Source of the DNA: Alligator mississippiensis
Lineage: Eukaryota > Chordata > Crocodylia > Alligatoridae
Assembly (NCBI RefSeq): GCF_030867095.1
Contig: NC_081824.1
Coordinates: 351,514,203 to 351,578,202, forward strand
Reading direction: 5' to 3'
DNA length: 64,000 nt
Below are positions 12,901-24,900 of the stretch, piece by piece. Made by a program: the position numbers and the translations under genes. The notes beneath the pieces are model-generated. The model made no database searches, had not been told where the DNA came from, and saw only the letters and a program-made list of their open reading frames with translations. The first letter of the stretch is position 1. Every line of letters begins with the position of its first letter.

Positions 12901-15900
12901 GAAAGTAGATTATCTTCTAGTTATATCTTCTATCTTGGATCTTATCATGACCAACAGGGAAGAATTGATGAAGTATGTGAAAGTGATGGGTAAGTTAGAA
13001 GGAACTGAATGTGGCAGAATGCCACCTCTGTCTCTCCCCAAAAACTCTGCTATCTGACATTTAGTTAACATGGGCACTGCAAAGGGCAGACATCCTATGG
13101 GCTCTTTCAGTAACCCTGAGTTGGATACATTCCTGAGGTAGGGAGGAAACCTGCTCCTTATCCCTACATGACTGGTATCACATACCTAGGTGAGGGGCTT
13201 GGGCTCCCTATTGTTCTAGAGACCCTGCCAGTCTGCCCGGCAACCAGTGATGCATTTCAAATTGGTTGGCTGGCAGCCAACAGGTGCTGGCCTCCATTGG
13301 ACCAGGTAAATGAGATCATAAGGTCTAGGACTGCCCAGGAGGAGGGGAGTAGCCATGATGGAAACTCAGAGAGAGAAAAGCTGGACCATCTGAAACTTGC
13401 TCTCTTGAAACTCATGATCAAAATAACTGCCTGCCTCCAGAGGGAATCTCTACCTGCCTCTGGATGATACTCGTGAGTAACCTACCTGAGATCTAACTAG
13501 ATATGTAGCTTGCAGTAACTCAGATGCATGATCAAAGGCTACCCCAGCCATCCTGTTTGCTCTATGGGATTTCTCTGACACTGCTCAACCTGTACCCTAT
13601 TCCAAACCTACTCCTTGTAACCAATAAAGTTCTCCTTTGTACCTAGCATGGGAGACTTATTGGGAATGGGTCTAGATTGTGCTTTGGGGTCCCCTTGGTT
13701 CAGCTAACTGAGGGAGACTACTGTTTGTGCTTCAGACTGAGGGAAACACCCCAAGTTCTTGAAGTGGGTCAAGTACCCTCAAGGACTACTAGGCCTGCAT
13801 TTCCCAGGGGGAACAGTGCCAAGATCAGACCAGACCCCAGGTGGTGGTGGCACTAACCCCAGGCTAGCAGGTGTACTCCAGGAAGGGGGTTCGGCTAGAC
13901 ATGAGGCAACCCCTGGGAGGCACTCGGAGCCTGGAAGGCAGTCGGGCTCAGTGAGGTGGGCGGCTCAGCACAGAAGCATCCCCCTACTGGCCTGCCACAG
14001 TGAACACAATACAATAGAAGTCCAGATTCTGAGACAGGGAAAGCATGAAGTAAGCAAAATTAGGATGCTAGATTTCCAAAAGGTAGCTTTCATCTGACTC
14101 GAGTTAAATAGGCATAGTATCATGAAAGGACAGTTTGAAGGATAAATGTGCCCAGGAGGGCTGGGGGCTTCTAAAGGGCACAGTACTGGAAGCTCAATAA
14201 GAAAGTTTCTCAAAACAATGGAAGCACAAGAAGAATGACAAGAGACCAATGTAACTGCACAAGGAGCTTCTTAAATGCCTCAAATGCAACAGGAAAGTGG
14301 GTAGGCAATGGAAGAATTGAGCATAGCAAGAATCTGCAGGGACAAAATCAGGAAGGCAAATATAAGGAATGAGCTGCACCTGGCAAAGGAGGTTAAGGAC
14401 AACAATAAGAAGTTCTGTAAGTATGCTGGTCAGAAAAGAAGGACCAAGGAAGCTGTGGGTTCTCTGTTAACAAGCCAGGGGGGACTCTTAATAGAAGATG
14501 CAAAAAAGGCAGATCTACTCAACAGCTACTTTACCTCAGTCTTCACAAAATAATTAAGCTGCAGCCAGACACGTAATAAGGATTATGTGGATAAGGAAGG
14601 GGGCAAACTGAGGGAAGGGATAACAAAAAAAGATGGTCAGAGAGCTTTTGTTAAGTCTGAATGAATTCAAATCATCAGAGCCAGATGATCTTCATCCCAG
14701 GGTCCTGAAAGAATTTACAGAGGAAATCTCAGAGCCCTTGGCAATGATCCTCATGAAGTCATGGGAGATGGGCCAGGTACCAGAGAACTGAACAAGGGAC
14801 AATATCATGCCCCACTTTAAAAAAGGCAAGAAGGAGTATCTAGGGAACTACAGACCAGTTAGCCTCACCTCAATACTGGGGAAATTACTGGAGCATGTCC
14901 TAAGGAGGGGAGCATCTGGAGGAGGAAAGGCTGATCCCAAGCAGCCAGTATGGATTTCTGAAAAACAAATTGTCAAACCTTATCTCTTTCTTTCACAAAG
15001 TAACTACTTGGGTGGATGAAGGGAAATGCTGTGGTTACATTGTATCTGGATTTCAGAAAGGCTTTTGACAAGGTCCAACATGACCTTCTCGAAAACAAAT
15101 TGGAGAAATTTGGGCTAGATAAAACTACTACAAGGTGGATAGGTAACTGGCTCAATAGCCATAAGCAAAGGGTAATTATTAAGGGGCTCATGTCAGAATG
15201 GCAGGAGGTTTCAAGGGGGGGTGGGGGGAGTCCCACAAGGGTCTGTCCTGGGCTTGGTACTGTTCAATGCATTTATCACCAGTTTGGATGCTGGCATAGA
15301 AAGCTTCTTAAGCAAGTTTGCAAACAACACAAAACTGGGAAGAATTGTGAACATGTTGGAGTATGGGAGCACAATTCAGAAAGATCTCGACAGATTGGAA
15401 AGTTGGACTCAATCTAACAGGCTGAAGTTTGATGTGGACAAATGCAAGGTGCTACATCTTGGGAGGAATAATCAAAAACACAAATATAAAATGAGTTACA
15501 CCTGTCTGGATGGCAGCTCTATGGAAAAGTACTTGGGAGTCTTGGTAGGTCACAGACTCAATGCAAGTCTTCAGGGTGATGCAGCCACACAAAAGGCAAA
15601 TGCAATTTTAGGATTAGGATATTAGCATCAACAGAACTATTAGGTGCAAGACATGGGAGGTGATAATACCTCTCTACTTGGGACTGGTTAGGCTTCATTC
15701 AGTGGTGACACATAGAGGGTGCACAGGGGTGCATGTGCACCCCCTGAGAGCACTGGTATACCCCCTGATCAGCTGCACTTGCCACTTAGGCGATGGGCAG
15801 GGGGGCCAGCGGGAGCACCAGTGCCCCCCCCCCCGGTGAATGCCGGCTGATCACTGCAGCCATTCCCAGAAGTGACCGCAGCCACTCCTAGAAGCGGCTG

Positions 15901-18900
15901 CAGTGATCATCCGTTGTGGGATTGGTTGCGGGGAACCGCCCCCCCCCCCCGTGGTCAGCAGGACTGGTCGCAGGGGTGGCGCATGCCCCCCCTGACTAAG
16001 GCAGCACCAGTCACCCATGGCCTCATCTGAAGTACTGTGTGTAGTTTTGGGCTCCACAATGAAAAAAAAAGCTGTGGAGAAGTTAGAGAGGGTCCACAGG
16101 TGGGCAACAAAGATGATACAGGATTTGGAAAGCAAATCATATGAGGAGAGACTGAAGGAGCTAGGCATGTTCAGCTCTAGGAAAAGCTTAAGAGGGGACA
16201 TGATAGCAGTCTTCAAATACTTGAAGGGCTGCCACAAAGGCAAGGGAAAGCACCTTTTCTCTATCACTGGAGAAAGACACAGACCAATGGCTTGAAGTTT
16301 CAGCAAAGTACATTTTGACTGGATAGCCAGTAAAACTTCTTCACTAGTAGAATAGTGAGGCATAGTAACAGATTGCCTGGGGAAGTTGTGTACTCTCCAT
16401 CACTGAAGGTGTTCAAGAAGAGGTTGGACAGCCACTGGTCAGGGATGATCTAGGTGTAGCTATGCCTATTTTCTATCACGGGTATTTACCATGCTTCTGT
16501 GCTTTGCTGGTTATCCCTGCCTCCCACCCCCACCCCTTTTCTGCCACATGGGTCAGGGTGTTTTTAAGTCTCCCTCAGAGGCATTGGGTGTTAGTTACAG
16601 CCAAAGCTGGGGATTTTGACTGGGGTGTGCCAATGCTCCTGCTGGGATCAAAGCCAGGAGGTTCCTGGCTAGAGGGTTTTGCCTCTCTACTCAGGGTCAC
16701 ACCAACAGCCATATTTGGGGTCAGAAAGCAATTTTACCTCATGGTCAAATTGGTATGGACTATAGGGGTTTTTGCTTTCCTCTGTAGCAGGGGCCATGGC
16801 CCTCTACCTGGAATCTCTTGAGCATATATTGACAACATTTCACAGAAGCAGGATGTTGGCTGCCATCATCTATGAATCTATGAATCATTCCCTGCTTTAC
16901 CTGTGGCAATTTAGGGTGTTAGGTCTGTGCTGCGTCAAGGCTGATGGTAGCCTTATGTAGATGGTAGTCTTATGTAGAGTTTAGAATATGAATTGTATAG
17001 AATGGTTTGGATAGGGATGATCCTGCCTCAGGGAGGTGCTCAAACTAGATGAGGTCTTTTCCAGCCCTACTTCTCTATGAACTAAGCCACAGCTTTAAAT
17101 AATATCTCCATAGGATGACCATACACCTAATTTATGCCCCATTTTCAAAAACCTCTCTGTTAGACAAGTACTCATTTGAAGAAACTTGATGGGACATCTG
17201 ATTGAAGTGCCTCTCCCACAGAGTCATCAGCATGCTCCACTGTCAGCAGAGCTCAGAAACAGCTGTGTGCTGGACAGCAAGGGGAAGGAAGATTTATCCT
17301 GTTTTGAGATTCAAGAAATATGGTTTCCCTACACCTCTAGGAACTGTCTAGCATTAACTTCTCCAGCGAAGATAATCTTTCCTTTGTAATCCATGCCACG
17401 TGATAGAAAACTGCTATCTCTACTTCATTAACTGCTGCAGGACCCTACTGGTCTTCCTTCATGCACTGGTAAAGAAGAGCAGACAGAAGAGTAGTCTATA
17501 AATTGTACCAGTCATTTGTCCTAACCCAAATTCCTATCTTTTTTACAAGAAGCCTTCCACAAATCAACTTTAGAGAATCTATATTAATTGTACTTCCTGT
17601 TGAATAATTGCCTATAACCTTCCAAACTGTAGCAAAATGAATTTTATAACCTACCAATTGGGTCCCTGGGCTGCTAAGTGAAAGACAGGCAACACACACA
17701 GCATTAATGCCCAGGCCAACTTACTGGGAAAGAAAAGTTTCTTTCCTAGCTCCAAAAAAGGTAACCAACTTAATTCCCCAAGAGGCCCAACTTTCATCAG
17801 GAAGGGAGGTAGTGTTTTTGGTTGGCTTTATTCATCCTGGCCCAAACAAGCTTCTCCCACCTCTGATATGGGAAGGTGGGATAAATGCAACCTTGTTCTA
17901 TTTTGCAGACAAACTAGAGCCATCTCCAGGTATTTGCAATGAAGCTTCAACTGTCAGAGCTGTGTTTCCTATAATGCCAGTTTTCTATCAGCAAGGCTTA
18001 CTAAACAATCCTGCATTAACAATTTCATTGTAAAACTCAAAGATGTTATAAAAGTTTTGAACATTCAGAAATTCACCCTATGGAGCGAGCTGGATTCTAG
18101 TTCTACCTTGTGCATCATCAATAGGATAGTTTACTAGTTTACAACAAGCAGTATCTGCATTAGCAGACAGGGTTGCACAGGTTTCAGGGTCTAATTTGGT
18201 ACATTAGTCCTTTGCTTGGTATGTCAGTGATGGTGGAAAAATTCCAGATTGCATCTCATGTAGTGGAGAAACAGATACCCACAAACTGGCATGCTGACAA
18301 CGCTTATCAGAGTAGAGCTGCATTTTGAGATGCATCCTTTTATTCCCCTCCAATCTCAAACCCACATCTCAATTTGAGGGAAAAATCAACATTTTGCACA
18401 CCTGTTTTTTTTAATTAAAACTTTGAATTATGATCTGGGGAAAAGGGGTTGTATAAAAGACCTTATTTCAGACCTAATTAGGTGTAGCGATACCAGTTCT
18501 TCACAAACATTTTAGGAAACAAAACAAAACACCCTACACTCAGAAACTATTTACAGATATGCAAGTTCCACAGGAAAATTACTACACATCAAATAAGTGC
18601 TTATTGAAAATCCAGTATAGAACAGACAGTTTTGGTCTTTCAATGCACAAAGGTCTAGTCCCCAGTGCTGGTGGAGAAACTTAAATATTTATCTGGTTCT
18701 ATTTAATGAGCTGCTTTATATTTTGTCAAAATATTCTGTTACCAATTAAAAAATAAGCTATACATGAATTATTCTGATTAGGTGCCCTCTTGCTAGCTGG
18801 AAAAAGTGGTTATGTCAGGATGCCTCATGCATTAGATACAGAGATTAGAATAGTCTTGTTTGATCTATTCCATCAACTTTCAAATAGATTCTTAGAGTCA

Positions 18901-21900
18901 CGTGTGATCAAACTCAATATATGCATGATCCTATTCCTTCTACAAATGAAATGGTATGATTATGAACAACTTGTATGCATGCAATTAAGTAGGCAGAGTT
19001 TCTTTCTTTTAGCTTATTTTTAGAAGGAGATTTTTAGACTAAACCACTGAACAAAACTTTTCCTCCATCTGACAACAAGAATTCTTTCCAAATGCATCCC
19101 CCCTTCTTTTCAAATTGGAATTTTTTTTTCACCTTTTGATTTCTGATAGGATAGAGTAACTATGGAATGTGGCTCTTAATATTTGTATATCAGATACAAT
19201 ATATTTGTATATCTTTGTACATAATAATATTTGTATATCTTAATATTTGTATATCAGATGTATAGCATTTGTTATCTTGTCTTTGTCCTTGAAATGACCT
19301 TTCATCAAGTAACTAAGTATTACTATTGTATTGGTGTTTGTCATCGCTTTATCACCTCTACTGATCTGTCAAAAGCTTCTTGATATGTTAAGAGTTTGAA
19401 AAAAAAGCTGAGTGAAAATGGAATTGTCTATGTAAAGAACACAGCTTACTTTTGGATTTTTTACAGCAAACTCGTTTCCGTACATAAAAGGATTATTTTA
19501 TGACAAAAATCTTTCCACAAATATAATGCAGTGCCTGATACTTCGTATAGGCATATTTCTTATTAATATTCGCAATAGGGGATCCATTTCAAATACAAAC
19601 CCTAAGTGTAGAAATGGCCTTATTTTTGAGAGATTAAATATATTTCTGAAGTCACCCCAATATAATTTAAGTCCTTCGTTGCTTCTCCATTAACAGAGCT
19701 TCACAGATATTATTCCCACTTGTTAACAGAAGTCTAGAAGAAACAATAAGTCATTTCTCCTTTTTCGTATATGATCCAACAACCTGTTTTCCTCTTTAAA
19801 AAGTGCTCTGTATTCCACTGCCTCCATAGCAATCACATTTTTCTAAATTTCATAGTAGCAATCTGATTTTGGCATTATATGGTTCTCGCCTTTTAACTTC
19901 TTTCCTGACCTAAATTATCAAACTTAAAAGACAGACTCCCTTGGCCAAAAATGCCCACATTGATCATTTGCCTCTGGTAGTTCTCCCCCCTCTCAGAATG
20001 CATCTGAAAGCTGCTGAACTCAGCTGGATTCATTACCTTTTTATTCTCTGTCCTGGTTTTAATGCAATGCCCTAGTGACAACATTTCTACTTTACACTTA
20101 AAAAGTAAAGCAAATTATTTAAACTGTATATCTGTAAGCTCTGTTCTCACTTTGTGATCAGTTTTACATTCTACTATTTTCCTATATTAATTTCTAGAGC
20201 AAAAAATAATCTTTCATATGAAAATGCTAGTAGAAATTCAAAGAATATTAGCAGTTTCTATAGTTCCACAACAGTACTGCTTCAAACCTACAATTTACAA
20301 AAAGACAACAGATATGGTCTTCAGCAGAGTAGTTTACTGGATGAGTGCAAATGTGAAGTATTAAATAAATGAAAGAGTTTGAAAGGGGGCAGGGGGAGGG
20401 AAGGGAAATTACCTTTAAGACCTATGAAGAACTTATTATTAAAACATTTGGCTCCTGGCATATATCTGGAAAGGCTATATTAGCTCTAATATAGTCTTTA
20501 GAAGTGCTACTACAGTCACAAGAATTTCACATTATGTTTTAGTAGTAAAGAGCAATCTGATCATGCAGACTTTTCTTTACAAAGGGACAGTTAGGGATGG
20601 GTGTGAATGCATAGCAGGGTTGCCAACTGTCCAAAAATAACCAGACTAAAAATGCCTGTGCATAAATTGTGTAAAAATGTTGTACCATCCATAAAAACCA
20701 CAAAGCAAAAATAGCTGTACAAAAAGTGAACTGAAGAAACAGCTAAAGCTCCAAAGTTGGAAAAAGAAGCTGGAAGCAGCATTCAACCATACAGAGCACA
20801 GCAATGCCACCAGGTACGTGAGCAGGAGTGTAGTACCCTTAAGGGGCTCTTCTCAGGGCTTTGTGGCTTCTTCCTAAATTCCCCAGCCATATGTTGCTGC
20901 TGGTAATGGTGCTACTTCTCATTTGTCTGTTACACTGCTGGGTGATAGGTAAGCAGATAGTAGTCCTTCTTTTGAAGGGCCTGTGCTGGGATGAGGATGT
21001 GGGGAGAGGAAGGGGAGGTATGTGGAGAGGGGAATAGGGTGGCAGGTAAGTTGGGCAGGGGGCAAGGAATACCAAGTTATGGGGGTAAGTAGAAGACCCG
21101 TGAGGTAGGTTGGGGCAGCACAGTATAAAACCATTGCTGCAGGTCAAGTAGAGTTGCTAATTGATAAGTCTGAAAACTTTACTAACAGTCAAACTCTTTT
21201 ACTATGCTTGTCCATAGTAAAAACAGGGCTGTTGTCCATGGTCTGGCAGAAAGGTTACATTTACATTATATAAAATGTATGTCAGTAAAAGAATTTGCAG
21301 GTTGTCAGTAAAAAAGTGTATTGGGTTGGGTTTATAGTTAAAAATTGTTTCCATTCCAAGTTTCATAGTAAAAAACAAATGCAATAGGAAAAACGGTAAA
21401 TTCACTTAAGTTGCAATCATTCAAATTAATAAAAAAAATACCAGCAGCAGGAAATAAGAATGTAAACCTCAAGAAGATTGGGACAAAAAACAAACAAACA
21501 AAAAACCAAAACAAAGCACAAGAAGTACCAGACCCTTAATTGCACAACATGTTAATATGATATTTCAAGATCTGCAAAATGCCTGAATCCTTCAGGCATC
21601 CTTACTTTTTGGTTTCAATGGGGTTTGGGTTTTTTTACATTTGTTTTATAATGTTATTTGGTTTTAAAATGTCCAAATACAGAACTGAAAAGATACGCAA
21701 AAAACAGACAACATGTTAGCTTTCTTGGTATATATGTTAAATCTATACACCTTATGCAAGTAAAATATATTATTTTTAAAAAATTACCGTTAACATAAGA
21801 AAGATGAAAGCAGATATTCCCAGAATGAGGATTTCTTTATTTCCTTTGCTTTCTGCATGCAATTTGCGATAATATGGTCCTATGAGATAAGTCTTTATAA

Positions 21901-24900
21901 CAAGACATATAAGAAAGACAGCAGCCAGGGAAAAGAGGATTTGGCCAATCAGTATAAGTATTCTCAGTATTTCCATCACAATACTAGGAAAGAGAAGAAA
22001 AAAAGTTATTTGTATGTACTTTCTTGCCTCTAAACCAATTTCTAAGTGAAAATATCTAAGATTTTAAAACAAGATGCTTGGATTAAGGGTCTAAATTTCT
22101 ATTTAGGCACTTAAGTGACCTGATTATCAAGTATGCTGAAAAATTCAGCAGCTTCCAACAAATTCTAGAATTTACTTCCTTGCTGGTCCAGTGATGTTTA
22201 TGTTTGTTAACTTTTTAGTAAAGTGTAAGGATCACTACTTTGCTCAAGCTTATGACCCACATTTATTGAAGTATAAACATTAATGCTGGAGACCTTCAGT
22301 GTTTGGCAAGTTGGGGGGAATCTGGGGGGACAAAACCCCACCTTTTCTTCATCACTCATTTTTAAACTGAATAATTGAGGTAGACTAAGCTGCTTAAGAC
22401 ACGATGAGCATTCCAAGTTAGTATTGTGAAGCAAAAATAAAGCATGAAGGCCCCAAGCATAAAGCGAGTTTCTACAACAATTACAACGTCAATTTTGCAC
22501 ATGAATTTTAGTTATACTTGTACATGAATTCATTAATAAGTATACATCTCTTCATTTTAAACCAGAGCCCAGAAGGTCTCCCTTCAGAACCAAAAGTACA
22601 TAAATATCTACCTCTTATAATTTCTTTACCTGGAGTATGTACTGGCTCCTGCCTGTATAAGAGTTGGCATGACAGCTATAAACAAACCAAGCTGCACATC
22701 CTGCATTACCAGCATGCCAAGTAATACGCTACTGTAGTCAATATCACCTGTGCATAAGAAAAAGCATCAGATTCAGAGAACCACTTAGGACTTAAAAAAA
22801 AAAAAAAAAAAGTTTAAAGTGCATTTCTCCTTTGAAAAGTGACTTAAAAGTCTTATTAGTGACCTTTTAAAGTTACTTAAACCTCTTATTACTAACCTAT
22901 TATTACTCACAGATACATTTCAAATCATACCTGCTTTTAGCAACAAAAACAAGTTTGCTTTTCAACCCTAAGAAACATAAGAAATGCCATTTACTGGGTT
23001 CCTTTCCTTTCTCGTGTCCTTGTGTCAAGATATTAGCAGAATTCATAGTTTCACTGGAATCTGACAGGCCTCACCATGAACACTTCTGCTATGGCTTCAA
23101 ACTTGTGAGTTCTGGGCTGTCAACTGTGTGCCTTGGCACTTGTGCCACCCCAGCTCCCATACAGTACTTTAAACCTATATTACAGCAGCAGCTTATTATA
23201 CTATATTATAGTATTATACATACTTCTTAAAAAGTGAAATGATAGGATACTGGGCTAGATAAATCTGCCTCATGGTATTTTAGAACAGGCTGGTATTGGG
23301 GACAGTTTAGAGACAGAAGTTGGCAGTGCAGGTAAATCTAGAATCAGTGCTGGTGCTGTCAAGTTGTGCAGTAGAAATTCTGGTTCTGACTTGATCACGA
23401 AATCATTTAGTATTATGAAGCAAAGTAGGACTGCTGGGGATATTGCCATGGTATTTTAGAACAGGCAGAGCTAAGCAAGCTACAAAAATAAAGAGGAGAA
23501 AAAAAGATCAATCAAGCACCAATGCTTAGAATCCTAGAATCCCCATCAAGCTAGTAAAAGTTATTTAACAAGAAGAATGTGAGAAGCATGGGTTGCAGGC
23601 GATATATTTTATTGGACCAATACGTTGTTGGGAGGAATACAGACATGCTTTCAGGTACCAAGTACCTTTCTTCAGGTCTCTGAGAAAAAACCTTTTATTT
23701 CCCAATTTGTCTCAAGACACTGACATCTTGAAAATTATTGTAAGCATTTAAATTGGTACCGACTTTGGGATGGTCCGTTTAAGCTGCACATACCTTCTTT
23801 GTCTCCTCGAGCACTCCCTGCAAGGAATCTAGATACCAAGGGTGTGCTTGATAATGACAAACAAGTAGAAATGAAGACGCTCTGTGTTGGTCTTATCTGC
23901 AGTAAGTGTCCCCATAACAAGCCAAACGCAATCATCAGAACCGTCATGTAGCACGGTCCTTGCAAAGATATCTTCCATACCTCAAAGAAAAAAAATGCTT
24001 ATATTTGCATTGTATAATCTGAGGGCTATTGTCTCAGTGATATGATGTTACAGTGGTTTTCAGTGCAATAAGAGGCAAAGATGAGAAAGATTTGAGTCAT
24101 AGCACAGAATTAATGGACTATAATAATTTTACTAGAATTTATACATGCAGGACTGGGATGCTCCTTACCAGAAATATTAAATAAACTGGAGGGAGTTCAG
24201 AAAAAAAAAAAAAGAAAATGATTATGGGGCTAGAATGCTTGGCATAGTAATTGTCCACAAACTGAACTACAAACTCCCTACAAAAACCAAATAGCGAGAG
24301 GAATTATTTGCCATGTTTCCAGAGGAATGACTAGGAGTATTAGGGGAATATTAAGAAAAAGAAAAGTAGTAATTAACTATCAGTACAAGCCTCCTTCCAC
24401 AGAGATCCAGAACAAAAAAAAAAATTAAAAGACCCAATCTCAAAAGTCATTTAAAACTAGACTGAATTATACAATTTATTATTATGTAAATGAAAAAAAA
24501 AAAGTAATGTGGGCACTTAACTTCAGTAAGTGATATTTGCCAATCACTCAAATCATGTTGGGTACCACACTCACACATTACCAAGCATGGATCAATCCAA
24601 CAATGGCAAAACATGGACTAGTATATGGACTAATAGATCTTTATCTTTAATGTTAACATAAGTGACACTTGCCAATCACTCAAATAACATAAGTTAAAGT
24701 GAGATGACCATATAATTTTCTATGTATTGATAAAACAGACTAACATGGTATCACTGACTCACCTATCAAGGAAAGAATAAGGAAAGTGAAGTAGATCTTA
24801 AAAGTATACACTGAATGGTTAATATTTTTAATCATTAAAATATATTTGCAGGCTTACCTAGTTAAAGCCAGCTATAATTTTCTATATCAGTGGTTTTCAA

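Larger units (their letters stand above)
10640..17085 (+). mobile_element. near full-length but decayed CR1 LINE with three insertions
   Basis: All CR1 parts occur in order. ORF1 has the SGNH-esterase-like block [20 protein letters not shown] (11906-11965), preceded by [16 protein letters not shown], which reads through if the element at 10754-11756 is removed. ORF2 endonuclease has YDLIGITET and [12 protein letters not shown] (12475-12615). A linker holds [18 protein letters not shown] (14430-14490). The reverse transcriptase has [13 protein letters not shown] and [14 protein letters not shown] (15043-15084). The C-terminal part and 3' tail end near 17080. The catalytic FADD box has become FANN (about 15319), so it is inactive, and there are many stops. 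The 5' boundary is approximate. Insertions: 10754-11756, 13010-13999 and 15699-16018. Confidence 0.85.

Noticed and set aside
20614-21180. Possible hAT element starting AGGGTTGCCAACTGTCC
   Set aside because: The candidate partner at about 21150 is in direct, not inverted, orientation, and no target duplication could be found.
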